64,000 nucleotides of DNA. It comes from Muscardinus avellanarius. Taxonomy: Eukaryota > Chordata > Mammalia > Rodentia > Gliridae. Shown piece by piece: positions 24,815-37,953 of this stretch. A program made the position numbers and the translations under genes. A model generated the notes under the pieces. It had not been told where the DNA came from, made no database searches, and worked only from the letters and a program-made list of their open reading frames with translations. The stretch covers positions 98,906,302 through 98,970,301 of the forward strand of contig OY726566.1 of the NCBI GenBank assembly GCA_963383645.1, written 5' to 3'. The first letter of the stretch is position 1; each line of letters begins with the position of its first letter.

Positions 24815-25495
24815 CCACAGAGCCATCTTAAAGAATCTCACTACTATTTTGGGACACTGACAGTACTTTAAACATGCACAAAGTGTCAGACAAAATCTGC
24901 ACTTAGGAAGAGGGATGGTTCCTTTCCAACGCTCCCATCACAACACACTGAATGTCCTGACGGATGGCAAGGCGGCATGGCCTCCGGGTACAGGAGAGTT
25001 GGGTGTGTGTCCTCCGTTGCCTAGCACGCTGCTTGGGGGCATGGCCGGTGCCCAATACACATTTCTAGAAGGAATGACTGTGCCAGGGCAGCCCCCCCCC
25101 CCCCGCGCAGCTCCTGGTCTCCCCCCGACCCGGCTGGCAGCATCGCCTTGGCAGCACCCCCTCTAACAAGAGGCAGGCTGCTCGGCCTTTCTGTTCAGTC
25201 TTTGTGGTCTGGGGTTGAGCGGCACGTTTGGGCTCCCATGTGGCTGCACCTGTCTGGCTGCAGAGCAGCGAGGGCTGCCGGCACCCAAGCCCTGGCATGA
25301 GATCTCCCAGGCTCTGCTGACAGCGATCCACCACCCACTGCTCCTCGCCTTCCCGAGCAGCCGCCTTAGAGAATCTCCTGGTTGCTACTTAAGGACATCA
25401 AAAAGCCTTTAAATGTACATGAGGTGTCAGACAAAATTTGCACCTGAGAGAGGGATTGTTCCTTTCCAACATTTCCATAACAAGATGCTGAAAAT
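24815..25495. repeat. Spaced local duplication (about 145-bp arms)
   Basis: Positions 24815-24960 and about 25355-25495 match in order: 'ttaaagaatctc' / 'ttagagaatctc', 'gtgtcagacaaaatctgcac' / 'gtgtcagacaaaatttgcac', and 'ggttcctttccaacg' / 'tgttcctttccaaca'. The arms are about 540 bp apart. Confidence 0.8.
25092..25104. repeat. C13 homopolymer
   Basis: Thirteen C in a row on plus, which reads as a G run in the HIPK2 pre-mRNA. Confidence 0.95.
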
Positions 25496-25789
25496 TCTAT
25501 TTTTCTATAGGAACAGAAAAAAACAACTGTCATTTCCAGCACATCAATTATTCAAGCTTTGATATTTAACTCCGCTAGCTCTCTTGACAGTGCATATACT
25601 GAAAGGCTATTCCTAGATCAGCCGGGGTCATGTGACCTGGGGGATGACCTCCAGCAGAGGCGTGGAGACTACAGATGGGAGCCCGGTGCCCACGGGTCCT
25701 TTCGAGTGCTGTCGGCCCTGGCTGCACGCCTACCTCCTTGCACCAGAATGAGGATGAAATTAAACAGAGAATCATAGGAAGCACCTTGC

Positions 25790-25835
25790 CCAGGGCCTGG
25801 CATTGAGTAGGCCATCAACAAATATTAAATCACCT
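25790..25835 (+). mobile_element. L2 3'-end fragment
   Basis: 'cagggcctggcattgagtag' followed by 'catcaacaaatattaa' matches the L2 terminus. Confidence 0.5.
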
Positions 25836-25880
25836 ATCATCTGTCTAAGTCCATATGATGGCAATCAAATAGAGAACATT

Positions 25881-25950
25881 CCTTTCCCTTTCCCAGGGCC
25901 TTTCGCATGCTAAGCACACGCCCCACCACTGAGCTACACTCTCAGCCCCT
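25881..25950 (-). mobile_element. ID-type SINE monomer (tRNA-derived)
   Basis: Its minus strand reads 'ggggctgagagtgtagctca', then 'gtggtggggcgtgtgctt' and 'agcatgcgaaaggccctggg', the ID/BC1 plan with A-box region intact. The end after 'ccctggg' is altered, so the B box is damaged. Confidence 0.75.
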
Positions 25951-26467
25951 TTCCTCACTTTTAACCCTCCTTCCCTTTGTAGATATTGAGACACTAGGCA
26001 AATTGTTTAAGCAACAACTACGTACCTTCCATCTGGCTTCAGAAAAACTCCCTCTCCAAACGCTTCTCCTTCCTCCTCCTGTTGGCCCCACAGTAATGCT
26101 GGCTGCGTGTACCACGGGGTGTGCTGCCCCTCTCCTACTAGGATTGGGGTCTTGAGGTCAGAGTGATGCCTAGTGATGCCTAGGGAATGCAGCCCAGGGA
26201 CAGTTCCGGGAGGGTGCTCCCATGGGCCCAAGGACCCAGGTGGCAGAACCAGCCCTTTGTTTGCTCACAGCATCAGAGGCAACCATGGCCCGGCTGCAGG
26301 ATTCGGGTGTAGGCATTTGCCCACCCCAACCCCCTCGGCGGGCAGAAGCCCAGAGCCCGTGGCTCACTCACACCCACGGGACCCCTAGAGAACAAGGGCA
26401 AGGTTCACAGCTCTCCCAGCTTGGGCAATTAAGCCGCAACACTAATCAGAGAGCAGAGCATTTCTGG

Positions 26468-26580
26468 AAAAATGTTACTCAATTTCTCTGGGTTTTTATT
26501 TCATCATCTATAAGATGTGATTATTAATCTCGTTTTTTCTCTTGTCTCTACGGCAGTTTATGAAGATAAATTATGGTCAG
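26468..26580 (+). mobile_element. MIR, sense
   Basis: 'gttactcaatttctctgggt' followed by 'catcatctataagatgtga' and 'ttattaatctc' is the MIR core. Confidence 0.65.
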
Positions 26581-27631
26581 CAGAATTATAAAGCAGCGTG
26601 AACTCCTCGGAAGCAGGATACTCTATTTGTCCGTGGTATTTTATAATCACTGATATTATAAGGTGTACTTGAATTGAACTGCAGTGAAAAAGCCAGTTCC
26701 CACAAATATATGTAGATTGAAAGTAACCTCGGTATGGCTAGGGCAGAAGCAATCAAAATGTAAAATTGTATTTCAGATGGGTTGTTAAATCTTATGTTTC
26801 CACTGCAAAAATAAGGAGTCTTGGCAGTGCTGTCACGAGCCCTGGGCCGCCGTTTGAGCCGGTGACCTGGAGTGGAGGCAGGGGATTACATCAAAGCAAC
26901 ACCGGACCTGAGAAACAGCAGCAAAAGTCTGAGGCGTAGAGAGGAGGGGGAGGCAGGTTTGGAGAAGTTGGAGCCAGAAGCAAGAGAGGTCTGCACAGAA
27001 GACAGCTCAAAGGGGAAGGGCCGGCGAGCACCTTGGGTGGCCGCTCAGGGACAGAATATACTCTGACCACAGAGCAGCCCGCCAAGAAAACAAGCAGAGC
27101 ACCTGCACAAGCTGGGATCAGAGCAGGCCCGGCAGTCCAGAGAGGCCAAGTGCAGCTTGCCACAGCAGCAGGGGCCTCACTAGGCCCCAGGCCACCAGGG
27201 GCTTGGATTTGAAAAGGACACCACAGCCGACAGGAGATCTCAGAAGGGTCATTTTGTCTCTGGCAAGGAAGCTAGGTGGAGGAGCAGGAGGAAGCAGAGC
27301 TAGGGGTGGGTTCCAGGAACCAGACACAGGGTGAAGTTGGCCACACTGTGCCAGCTGTGTGGAGCTGGCCTGGCCTGGGAACAGCCAACTGCAGGGGCCC
27401 CGAGGTCTCGGCCACACTCTGTAGCGGAGCACTCTACCTGGGGACGAGCTGAAGAGACACCACAGCGGAGGGCGCTGCAAAGAGCAGGCCTCGATTCCAG
27501 AAGGAGAGGCAGGAGGGACACTCACGGTTGCATGGCAAACTGGGGCAGAGATGTTCTCGAAGCTCTACCTGGGGCCACCGTTAGGGTCAGCCCATAAAAC
27601 TGTGCTGACGGGGATCATTTGAAGACCCTTG

Positions 27632-27866
27632 TGGAGCCCATGCGTGTGGTCCCAGTACTTGGGAGGTTGAGACAGAAGGACTGCAGGTTCGTGGCCAGCC
27701 TCAGCTACTCAGTGAGGCCCTCCGCAACTTAGTGAGATCTTGTTTCAAAATAAAGAATAAAAAGAAAGTTAAGGCTAGGGGTGTAGAATAGAATGGGGGT
27801 GGGAGGTAGAATGCCCCTGGGTTCACTCTCCAGTACCGTTAAAAAAAAAAAAAAAAAAAAAAAAGG
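27632..27866 (+). mobile_element. Composite B1-ID SINE
   Basis: It runs from 'agcccatgcgtgtggtccca' to 'ctccagtaccg' and ends in a 24-base poly-A (27841-27864), longer than its neighbours. Confidence 0.9.
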
Positions 27867-28385
27867 GACCTTGTGGTGGGTGATTCTGTTGTAATTGAGT
27901 ATCTGGCTCTCAGCAACAGAATGGCTCAAGACACTGGAACACCTTCTCACGTCTGCACGGGACGGCCATACAATCGCAGTTTGGTCTGGATCTTGCCGTC
28001 ATGCTCATGCCGCCCTTGGATACGGTCCCAGAGGAAGCTGGCTTCCTTGATTCAACTGGCCCTTTCCAGTATGATGCCAGGGTGGGAGTGGTAGTCTTCT
28101 TGATGTGTGTTGGCAGTGAACATCTTGGCTCTGAATAAGAGATTCTGCGTGTGTACTAAATTTATGAATTTATGCTCACACACGTGTATTTTTAAGGCTG
28201 TTCCTTGTTTGCTAGCACTGCTCCACCTCTGTAAGTGCAGTGCTAAAATTAAAACTCACTTTTCTTGCTTACATACCAGAGGAAAGGATTGGTTCCTGGA
28301 ACTTAATCTGAGTATAATCTCTGAGGGTTTCTGGGTGTTGGTGTAGACTAGAAGCCATTTCTCAGATGTCCAGAGCACATTCATT

Positions 28386-28566
28386 TTTTTTTTTTTCACT
28401 ACTGGAGATTAAACTTAGGGTGCCCTACCACTGAGCTACGTCCTCAGCCCTTTTCATTTTGAGACAGGGTCTTGCTAAGTTGCCAAGGCTGGCCTCGAAC
28501 TTGAAATCTTCCCACCTCAGCCTCCCAGGTCACTGGGATTTCAGATATGCACCACTGCGTCTGATG
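28386..28566 (-). mobile_element. Composite B1-ID SINE, short old copy
   Basis: It has 'ccctaccactgagctacgtc' (ID) then 'gagacagggtcttgctaagt' and 'cctcccaggtcactgggatt'. It lacks the second 'cctcactaagt' segment. Confidence 0.85.
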
Positions 28567-29786
28567 CCAAACCTTCCGTTTATGTGCCAATGTATGTAAA
28601 ACCAAGTGAAAAAGGCACAGCAGAGGTGTGGGCCCAGCTAAACCATACTGACTTGGCTTGGTGAAGTACAAAAAGCAAGGAGGAACAAGGAGAAACGTTC
28701 CCAGGAAGTGCCAGCTTGGGCCATTTCTAGGAAGGCCACAGTCGCTCATTTCCGAGGCACTCACCCTGCCCAGCATTCCCGGAATCCTCACCGCTGACTC
28801 GTGCTGTGCTCCCTTCGCCTGTCCCCAGCCTTGGTCTCCCAGTCTGGTCTTTGGTTCCTTTACCCTGATGTCAGGGGTGAGGCTGCAGAGAGCCTGGTGT
28901 GGGCCCCCAGCACCTCCCAGGGCTGCAGTGTCCCTGGCCAGGTGTTATGCTGCCTGTCGCCCAGGGATGAGTCGTGACGTCTCTCTGTGGGTGGTGACAT
29001 GCAGTCAACACACAGCGAGACACCTGCGGGCTGAGTTGCTGGGCACCCTGAGCTTCAGCTGCGCTGTGCCCTGACGCACCTCCAACAGGTGATCGCAAAG
29101 GCCAACACCAGAAAAACCAGACAGCTGGCTGCGAGAGTAGCCAGTGCTCCGGACATTCTTAGCCATAGCCATCCTCATGGTTCCTTTTGCCAGTTGCTTC
29201 TCTCCTGCTTTGTTGTTGGCCTGTGACTGAAGCCGAGGGTTGCAATTGTGCACTTGGAGCCCCAGGGAAGCCTGCTGGCTCTGGGAAGGCCCGCCCCACC
29301 TCGCGCCGGCCTCAGCTGCTGCAGCTGTGACTGGTTTGCAGGGGGCGTGGCACTTCAGTTCCTGAGCATCAACGGCACACGCAGCAGCTTCACTCCATCG
29401 GGCCTGTGACATGTGATCCACCAACAGGGTGAAAAATGAGGTGTCCGGCTGGGCAAGGGGCCGGCCTCGTCCACACGAACCTGCGACTCAAGGTTTACCC
29501 TCCACCCCAGATAAAAGCATACTAAGAAGGAAATATACTAACATGCAACTGACTGATCGAGCGGTTACCGTTCCCACGGCTTTCACAGTTGCCCCGACTG
29601 GCTCATAGCAAGCCCTCAACAACCAATGCAGGGTAAGTGGACAGGCACAAGCATCGGGTCTCCACGCCCAGGCCCCGGGCCCTGACTCTTAGGTGGGCGA
29701 CTCCACCAAAGACGAAGGTTCACTCCGGGGTACTCCCATTCCTCTTTTAGCAATATCTGGCCAAATGGGTATGAGGCTAAGTCATA

Positions 29787-29790
<4 letters not shown>

Positions 29791-29818
<28 letters not shown>

Positions 29819-30018
29819 GCGGGTCTGGGGATGGAACCCAGAGGCATTTGACCTCCGAGCTACAGCCCCTGCCCAATTTTGTATTCTTTACTTTGAAACA
29901 TGGTCTCACTGAGTTGCAAAGGGCCTCACTAAGTAGCTGAGGCTGTCTGTGAACCGTGGTCCTCCTGTCTCAGCCTCCCAAATGCTGGGATTACAAGCGT
30001 GCGCCACCACGCCTGGCC
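29791..30018 (-). mobile_element. Composite B1-ID SINE, subfamily I
   Basis: A 27-base poly-T leads into 'gggtctggggatggaaccca'. It ends 'caccacgcctggcc'. Confidence 0.92.
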
Positions 30019-30207
30019 TTTTTTTTTTTTGGTACTGGAGTTTGAACCCAGTGGCATTCTACCTCTGAGCCTTTTCTAATTTTGTAACAGTGTCTTGTAA
30101 GTTGCTGAGGCTCTTGCTAAGTTGCTGAAGCCGGCTTGGAACCAGCAATACTCCTATTTCACCCTCCCAACACTGGGATTACAGGCGTGCACCACTACAC
30201 CCAGCTC
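30019..30207 (-). mobile_element. Composite B1-ID SINE, abutting the previous copy
   Basis: It is poly-T, then 'ggtactggagtttgaaccca', ending 'gtgcaccactacacccagct'. The two SINEs are head to tail with no spacer. Confidence 0.9.
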
Positions 30208-30919
30208 ATACGCCATTCTTTGTGGCTGACGGTTGGGGATAAAGGACAGGACTCCGACGATAGAAACTTGCTCTTTCTTTGAAAGGCAGACTCACTCAGC
30301 GTTACCAACTAGAGCTAGACTAATTAAGAGAGCAGAAGCCAGAAACCCGAGCTGTGAAAAAGAACCCAGTGAGTAAAGATGCCAAACCCATGTTAGAGCT
30401 GAGTTTCCACTGCAGCCTCGGGGATATTCCCACAGGACAGGCATCACTGGGGGAGGCCTCCCTCCCTGCACTGTGCTTTGGGTGGAGAATTACTGAGAAA
30501 GAAGGGCCCAAACCTGCGAACACCCTACATAAGCAAGTTTGCAAATAAAGCCAGAAGCCATCCTGGCCCATGGAGTGTGGTGTGAACCAGCAGGAACAGG
30601 AGCTGTATTGTCTCCAAGCAGGCAGGCGCGCTGGCTGAGACAGGTGAGGAAGTGCGTGTTCTGACTTTGCCCAAAGACTAGACCAGCAAGGAGACCCTCG
30701 GGTGAATGTCCTCACCCTCAGGATGGACTTAAGCATGACCAGTTAGGCCCTGCCACGCCACAGTCAGGATGGGCAGGCGCTCTGGTCGCAGTGGGTTGGT
30801 CCAGTGTGAGTTAGGAACAGGAGAATTTTGCCAAACCAAATGGGCATAAACCCCAGGTCTCCAGCAAAGGGCGGCTTATTCAGGGAAAACTTGCCAACAC
30901 TTATGTTGTCCCAAAGGAA

Positions 30920-30961
30920 CAGAATAGAACAGAACTGAACCAAACCAAACCAAACCAAACC
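30920..30961. repeat. (AACCA)n / (GAACA)n pentamer tract
   Basis: Degenerate 'gaacagaatagaacagaact' followed by about four 'aacca' units. Confidence 0.85.
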
Positions 30962-32036
30962 CAAGTTTGCTCATGTGTTTGGGCCATGGAAGAAAAGACC
31001 AGTTGGCGTCTACATCTCCCACTAGGGGGCGCTGAAGTGTAGCAAATGCAGGATCCAGAGGCCATCTGAACCTTCAACCCCTATGGGGACAGAAGGGTGG
31101 AACCCACTAGGTGACACCTCACCAGGAAATCCACAGCCACTGAGCAGAACACAGAAGACACTTCTGTCTGTGCAAGGGGGTAAGCTGTTCCTCCAGACAA
31201 GTATGCCATTGCCCCATCTTCTCATAAACTGATTTGTTTCATCCTAACAATAGGGCCTCTTTGTAATCCAAGAGCTGGGACTCTGGGTCTTTGGAATAGA
31301 ACAACAGTCAGCAGGAGAGATTAGACTGCTCATTTTGTTCTCATGAGTACGGAGCACGACTCCAGCCAAGTGAGTTAAGGGGCGTGGGGTCAGGGAGTGG
31401 CGCACATCAGCTGGGAATCCAGCGGTGGAGAGCAAGAGGAAGGGAGAGAGGCAGAGCCCAGAGCTGGAGACTCCCAAGCCCCCTCCACCGCCTCCGCCAC
31501 AGCTGTCTCTGGCAAGGCGCTTCTCCTGGGCTGCCTGTCTGAAGCCAGCGGGCTTTCCACCCAAAGCTCACTCCTGCAGAACCCTTCCCTGACGGGCACC
31601 CTCCAAGTCTACGTTCCTAAGCATTAACTGTGTCGCTGTCGGTTCCGCTCTCTCCCTCGTTCTGTCTGCACTGGGGACAGTCAGCGGGAAGCGTCCCGGG
31701 GCACAAAGCTTGCAGTTCTGGCCTCTGGGTGCCTCGCAGCGTCCAGCTCAGACTCGGTGCACCATGCATGGGGAGGGGGTGTGCAAGGACACTGCTTGCC
31801 AGCGCTCACACTCGGAGCCACAAGAAGCCACGGCTCCTTGCCTTTTTCTCACCACCAAGGACTATGCCAGAAAGACAGTAAACGCTCAGTATGTGGGTAT
31901 CCGCGAAGTCAAAGTGCATGGCTGACTCTGAGGAAGAACAGTGGTCTTTCTTACTGTTTAATTTTAAGGAAAGAAAAAGTACAAATGATGGACACTTCAG
32001 TGGGGGAATCCAAAGAAAAACCTACGAGGCCCCATT

Positions 32037-32246
32037 TTTATTTTTTTGAGGAACTGAGGATAGAGCCCAGGGGTATTCTACTTTGGAGCGACACCCCAGC
32101 CCTATTTTTTGTTCTTTATTTTGAAACAGGGTCTCACTGAGTTGCAAAGGGCCCTCACTAAGTAGTTGAGGCTGGCTACGAACTGCGATCCTCCTGTCTC
32201 AGCCTCCCGAATGCTGGGATTACAAGCGTGCGCCGCCACGCTCAGC
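32037..32246 (-). mobile_element. Composite B1-ID SINE with clear target-site duplication
   Basis: It is flanked by acgaggccccattttt (32024-32039) and acgaggccccgttttt (32247-32262), 15 of 16 bases identical. Confidence 0.95.
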
Positions 32247-32644
32247 ACGAGGCCCCGTTTTTAATAGGAGAAACTTGACATACAGAGTTTGTAGCTTTGA
32301 AAAAAATATATAAGCTGAGAAGTGGTGGGTAAAAAGAGAAAGCCTGCACCTGCAGATGAAGAAAGAAATAATAGGTGGAGATTGGGGAGGGCAGAGGCAG
32401 CTAGGAAGGTTTTTAAAATTCATCTAAAAACACCCCATAAGCAATGAAATGGATGCTTGAAACAATGACAGTGATCATGGGTGTAAAGAGCCCATTTTCT
32501 TTTTTGCCAAAGAACAAAAGTTACATGATAGCATCTGAAAGGAGTGGCGGGCTGTCGCGTGAAGTAGGGCTGCGCATGCGTGCGCTTAGGTCTGTCCTGG
32601 ATGCCCTGAGATCAAAGTTCCTTCAGGAGAGAGAACCTACATTT

Positions 32645-32730
32645 GCTTCCTAAGGAGGTACTTGGCAGAGTGCTGCTCAGTGGTTGGGCTGCACACAGCA
32701 GGTGCTCAATCAGCATCAAGTAAATGGAGC
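32645..32730 (+). mobile_element. L2 3'-end fragment
   Basis: 'tacttggcagagtgctgctc' and 'acagcaggtgctcaatcagc' follow the L2 pattern. Confidence 0.5.
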
Positions 32731-34804
32731 TAAGCAAGCTCCCAGGCCCCCAGTCGGAGGCTCTGACACAGACTGTCTAGTTTCCTTTTATTCAACCTCA
32801 AAAACAGTGTGTTTTAAAAAAAAAACAAAAACCCTAAACCCCAAATACCCCCAAGATTCAATTCGAGAGAAACTTTTGGGGCAAGCGAACCGTTTTGCCT
32901 GACTCATTAGCAATTCATGCTGTGGAAAGACCCAGTAAGAGCCTGCCTTCTCCCCTCATGGGGCTCCCTGACTTCACAGAGGCCTGCAGACTTAGGATGA
33001 TCACAAAGCCCACAGTTACGGGCCCTCTCTGGGGAGTCACAGTTCAGAGAGGAAATCAACAGTGCAGAGAAGTGTATTTGTGGTGTGCAAGGGGGAGGGG
33101 GCACCATGGAGACTTCAGGGCTGCATGGTGCACAGCTCAGGGGCCCCAGCCTCGTCCCCGCCCCCGGGACTGCCTCAAGAGCTTAAGTGGGAGTGGGCAT
33201 CGCCCTGCCTGTGCTCGCACATCTGCTTAAAATGCCTCTGTTCTGCAAGTTTGAGCTCCAGGGCCCTTCTCTTTCCTCCGAAGCCGTGATGGCCCATCCT
33301 CCAGTTAACGGGCACCCGCCTCCTACCAGCCCCCGTGCATCACCACTGACCGCTTTGGGACGCCTCCTTGCAGAGTGGGAGGGTGGAGCAGGGGCAGCGG
33401 CAGGATGCCGCAGGGTGTTTTTTCTTTCCCCGGATGAACTGTGTTCATTATGGACAAATATTTGTGTAGCCTCTGTGTTTACCATTAATGCAGGCATCAG
33501 TGCCTGGGTTTTTCTTTGGGAAGCAGCAAATCACACGGGAGAAAGCCCAGCCCAAGTGGAAGGCCAGGAACACTCGGGGCTGGCATCTCAAGGCTTTATT
33601 TGAAAACAATATGGGAAAAGGCAGAACTATTTCCTCTGTTCTTCTAAAGGAAGTTCAGAAAAAGGTCAGAAAGAGAACAATGCAGGCCATCCATCACCGC
33701 AGCCTCTAACCTAGAAAGGTTCCTTACACGCTGCAGCCTCCTTTCTCAATTCTGTAATCACCACCCCCTGCCACGGATCGCACGCCACCGAGGCCTTATG
33801 AAATATGCATTTCATTTCCATTTACCCACACCCAGCTCCATGGCCACTGTCACGGTGGGCGGAGCAGGGCCCGCCCCCCAGGTAAGTGCACAGGTGTCCT
33901 GGGTGCAGCGGACCCCCCGCACGCTGCTGGCGGTGACCTTCAGTTCTTAGACTATGGTTTTGTTTATTAAACAAACAAGAATTGGCCACCAGCAGGGGTT
34001 TTCCTAGGGGCACCTTTCCTTCCCCTAAACGTTTTTATTCAGGTGAAATCTGGTTAAAAGGTTATTAAAAGTGAGCTTGGAAGGGGTCAAGGCAGCATGG
34101 AGCCTGAGAAGTGGGGTGTTTGGAGGCATGGATGCAGCGCCCACTTAGTCCTGCTGCTTGAGTTGGGGGTCAGAAAGGGAGCATCATGAATGGGTGGATA
34201 CCATGGCAGGAACTAGGGTAACCCCACTCCTCGGATTAACTGGTACTCCTTGCCTACCAATGCAGAGGGGCGGGGGAAGCTCTGGGGCTATTTGTCTTCA
34301 CAAGTGCTATTAGCATGATGAAGGGGGCTACTGTTCTTTGTTCAAGAAGATTTTCTTTGAGAAACTGTAGGTTTAGTGAAGCAATATCATCCCAGCAATG
34401 GGCGAGCACTCCACGGAGCAGACAGGTGAGTGGTAGCCGAGTCCCCTAGAGCAGATGGTACATCTGAATCCATCACTCTAAGCGGTGTGTGGGGAGGACT
34501 TTAAAATTTATTGTAAAAAATGATTTTAGATGCTTTCAGGGAAGACATTTCTAAGATGGGCTATAAAAACAGGATATTTAATTCCTGAGGTTGATCTCAG
34601 GGACATAATAGTAAATGGGATACAAATCACTATGACATAAGTGTTATTCTCTTAGGTTTCTTTGAACAACTACTCTGTGTTGGATCCTGCGTTTATGGAG
34701 GGTTTCCTGAGCGTCTACTGTGGACGAGGCACTGACGGCAAGCCTCCGAGATGGCCTCAGGATCCAAGCCTGCTGGTATTGTTGGCCCCTCCCACAAGCC
34801 CGTG

Positions 34805-35178
34805 TAACCAGTAAGAGATTGCAGAAATGGTGATGTGTGGCTTCTGAGATGAGGTCATAAAACACAAACATCTTCTGCCTTTCTCTGTCTTGAATTATTC
34901 ACCACAGGAGAGGCTAGCTGCCATGTTGTGAGGATACTCAAGTAGCCTTTTGGAGAGATCACAGGGCGAGGAACCCTGGGCTCCAGCCCCCGTCAGGCAC
35001 TCAGGTGAGTGCAGCCTTGCTGAGGGCTCATGCAGCCTCCTGAAAGACCTTGAGCTGGAGCTGTCCTGTCAGGCCGCTCACATGTTCCTGGCTCACAGAA
35101 CTGTGAGATAATAAACATCCATCATGTAAACTGCTAAGTTTTGAGTTAACCTGTCATGCAGTGACAACTTATGGCCAA
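34805..35178 (+). mobile_element. MaLR LTR (MLT1 group)
   Basis: It contains 'ggcttctgagatgaggtcat', 'gctgccatgttgtgaggata', 'ctcacagaactgtgagataa' and 'taaacatccatcatgtaaac' in canonical order, ending near 'taacctgtcatgcagtga'. Confidence 0.85.
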
Positions 35179-36575
35179 CTGCGTGCCTTGTGGAGAGAAG
35201 GGCAGTGCCACGCAGGCTCAGGACTTATTCTTCTGACCAGCCTCAGCTGAGCAGTGGCCTGACACCTGACCTGTGCTGTTCCCTGCCCCGATGGGGGTTA
35301 CTCAAACGCCTCCTTTACATGCTGGGTGGCACGATTACAACGGTGCACGGAGAGGACTTCCAAACACCCCAGCAAGGGAGACTGAAGGCTGCGAGTATCA
35401 GGCCTCAAGAAGAATCCAGCGCACAGACAGTATGGGCGTGGCTTGCAAATATGTAAACCATCTTTTTGAATTAGTTATTAACATTGGCAACTCGGGTAAT
35501 TCTTCCTGAATGTTTGGATTTCCGCTGTTTCTTGAAAATTAAAATATCAGGCGATCTGGGGGCACCCGTTTGTTCATGGCAACAGTGAATTTGGGCGGAG
35601 CGGCACTACCCTCTCAAGTGGTGTCCACGTGTGCCGCATGCTGCTGGCCTCGCCGGCTCGCCAACTGTTCCACCTGGCCCTGCAGGCGCTTGAGTTGTGA
35701 CTTGTAGGGGGGAGATGTAGTATCTAAAAGAATAACTGCTTTTAGTTCTATGGCAGGGTATTTTGCCTACTGTTCTTGTGTTCATCCAACAGCTGCCCCA
35801 GAGGTGAGGGGCACCGTAGACCTGGGAGGCACGCGGGCCACTCTCTTACGCTGGAGCGCGAGCTTTCCTGGGAGGATCCCATGCTGCGCCCTGCAATGTT
35901 TGTTTATGAAGGTTTCCCTTACGTGAGACCTCGGTACAGAGGAAGCGCAATGCTCACTTTCACTCTGTGATTTGGCTCTGCACTTTAACAATAATTTATA
36001 ATAGCTGAAGAAAGGAAGGCTCTGGCGCCATAACTCAGGGAAGAAGATCTGCCGGATTCTTCCCTCACAAGATACAATAGACCCTCCTCTTCTGGCCTTC
36101 TCCCAATTCTGCATTTGAAGGAGGATTAAATAAATAATCAGTTTTCAGAGTGGCTTACTCAGGAATTAACTAGACAGCCACTGGATAACTGATTCTTGAA
36201 TAATTCTCTACAGTCCTTTGCAGATTCCTGGAAGAGGGATATGAGGTTAGCAGCATCACGCCCTCCAGGATGTCCTGCCCAAGTGGGCGAGGGCTGAGGG
36301 GTAGAGGGGGCCTTGGGTTTTCTTAAAACTGAGAGCAGAAATCTGCTCACCCTCCCCTTCCCTTGGGCTCCGTGAACCTGACTGCAGTATTGAGTGACTA
36401 TGGAGTAAGCTCAACTGCCGATTCGGATCGAGCTTCAGTATGTTCAAGATTCTGCTCGAGAGGGGTACGAAGTCATGGCTTCTGTCCTCACGAAGCTCGT
36501 CCTCTGATGCGGGTGCAAAGAAAGAACAGCAGGTGTCATGGGGGTCAGATGCCTGCTAGGAGGGGGGCAGTTCCT

Positions 36576-36682
36576 TTCTTCGCTCAGCAAGTATTTACTA
36601 AACATCTACTATATGCAGGGCACTATTTGGCCTTCGAGAAGGAAGACAGTCTCTGTCCTTGTGGAGTCCAATCCCCAGCGGA
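36576..36682 (-). mobile_element. L2 3'-end fragment, antisense
   Basis: 'cagcaagtatttactaaaca' followed by 'tctactatatgcagggcact' and 'tctctgtccttgtggagtcc' is the reverse L2 terminus. Confidence 0.7.
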
Positions 36683-37953
36683 CTTCAGTGCACTCTGCTC
36701 CGGGGCTGGGGAGAACAGAGGAGAATTGGAGGAGGCAGGAGGACCCAGTGGACCTGAGGGCTGAGAGGAGGAGGGCCCTGCAGGGGAGCGAGCTGCCTAG
36801 GCAGAGGTGCAGGGGCAGGAGACATGGAGAATGGGCAAGAAACGAGGAATGGAGCGGGCGGGCCGAGGCAGTGGGCGCCAGGGCCAGGACGCCGCTGCTG
36901 ACGGCGCCTCCTAGGCTCAGTCCCTGTGGTCGGTTTCCTCAGGAAGTGTAGACACAAGGGCCTTTGTCTCAACACGAGTAACTGGAAAACATGGTGCTGA
37001 GGATACTTAAATGCTATAACAGGGACGGTGGGTTTAAGATTTTATGGGCCAAATCACACCTCTCGTACTTCCTGCACACACGGGCAAGGTCTGCCGTGGC
37101 AGACGTACAGATGGGGAGGCTTTGCCACCAAGAGGCACAGGTGATAAAGGCAAGGAAAATAAGCTCCTACTGCTTCAGGAGGCGCAGCCTGGATTACGTG
37201 CACTAGGCACGATCTGCACGTTTTATGTTGCATTAGCAAAGCTTTGCCACTCGTACGAGGACGAGCCTCTTTCCTTTCTTCAGCTGGTGGTGGAATGGAA
37301 GGGGGAGCAGGATACACGCCCTGGCCTTGTCTCAGGACTTGTTACCGCGGGGACGGTGCTCTGTACATGAGCCTAGCTTGTTGAAGGGCGGAGTTGAAGA
37401 AACCAGGACCCTGATGGCACAGAGACCATTGGGCACATGCTCCCATAGATTTAACAGCACGAGCTACACATGAAAGTTGCTGCGACACAAATGTGGTTCT
37501 TAAACATGATTACAAACACATCTTGGACCCGCTCATGCATTTAGGAAGGATGGATTCCTGAGGGGAGGCTCTGTTATGGACTCGGGGCTTTCTGGAGTTT
37601 GTCATCTGGTCCCACTGGGCCTCCCCTATTAAAGCACCAGAAAGCTCTCTATGGGAGGGCAAGTTCGGCGAGAGCCAAAGCTCAGGCAGGAGGGACAGAG
37701 TGCAGCAACACACTGACACTTCCAGCAAAATTCTGTTTCAAAAAGCATGTTTGTCCTGACATCCCTGGTATTATTAACTCTCAACTTCTTGGACCACCCA
37801 CCTGATATTAACTTAAGGGAATAGTTTAAATTGAGACAAAAGTTATTAGTATGTTAAATAAAAGCTGTTGAAGGGATTCTGGTGAGTAGAGGTTAACAGG
37901 GTGATTTCTACAGTCCTTGCCAACACCGCGATTCCAGGGCCTCTTGACACCTG

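Noticed and set aside
30764..30964. Minus-strand open frame starting MGLVWFGLVQF
   Set aside because: The repetitive residues come from the AACCA pentamer tract, not from a gene.
36770..36930. GC-rich patch as a possible internal promoter
   Set aside because: It is purine-rich sequence beside an L2 fragment with few CpG in proportion. No conserved promoter motif is seen.
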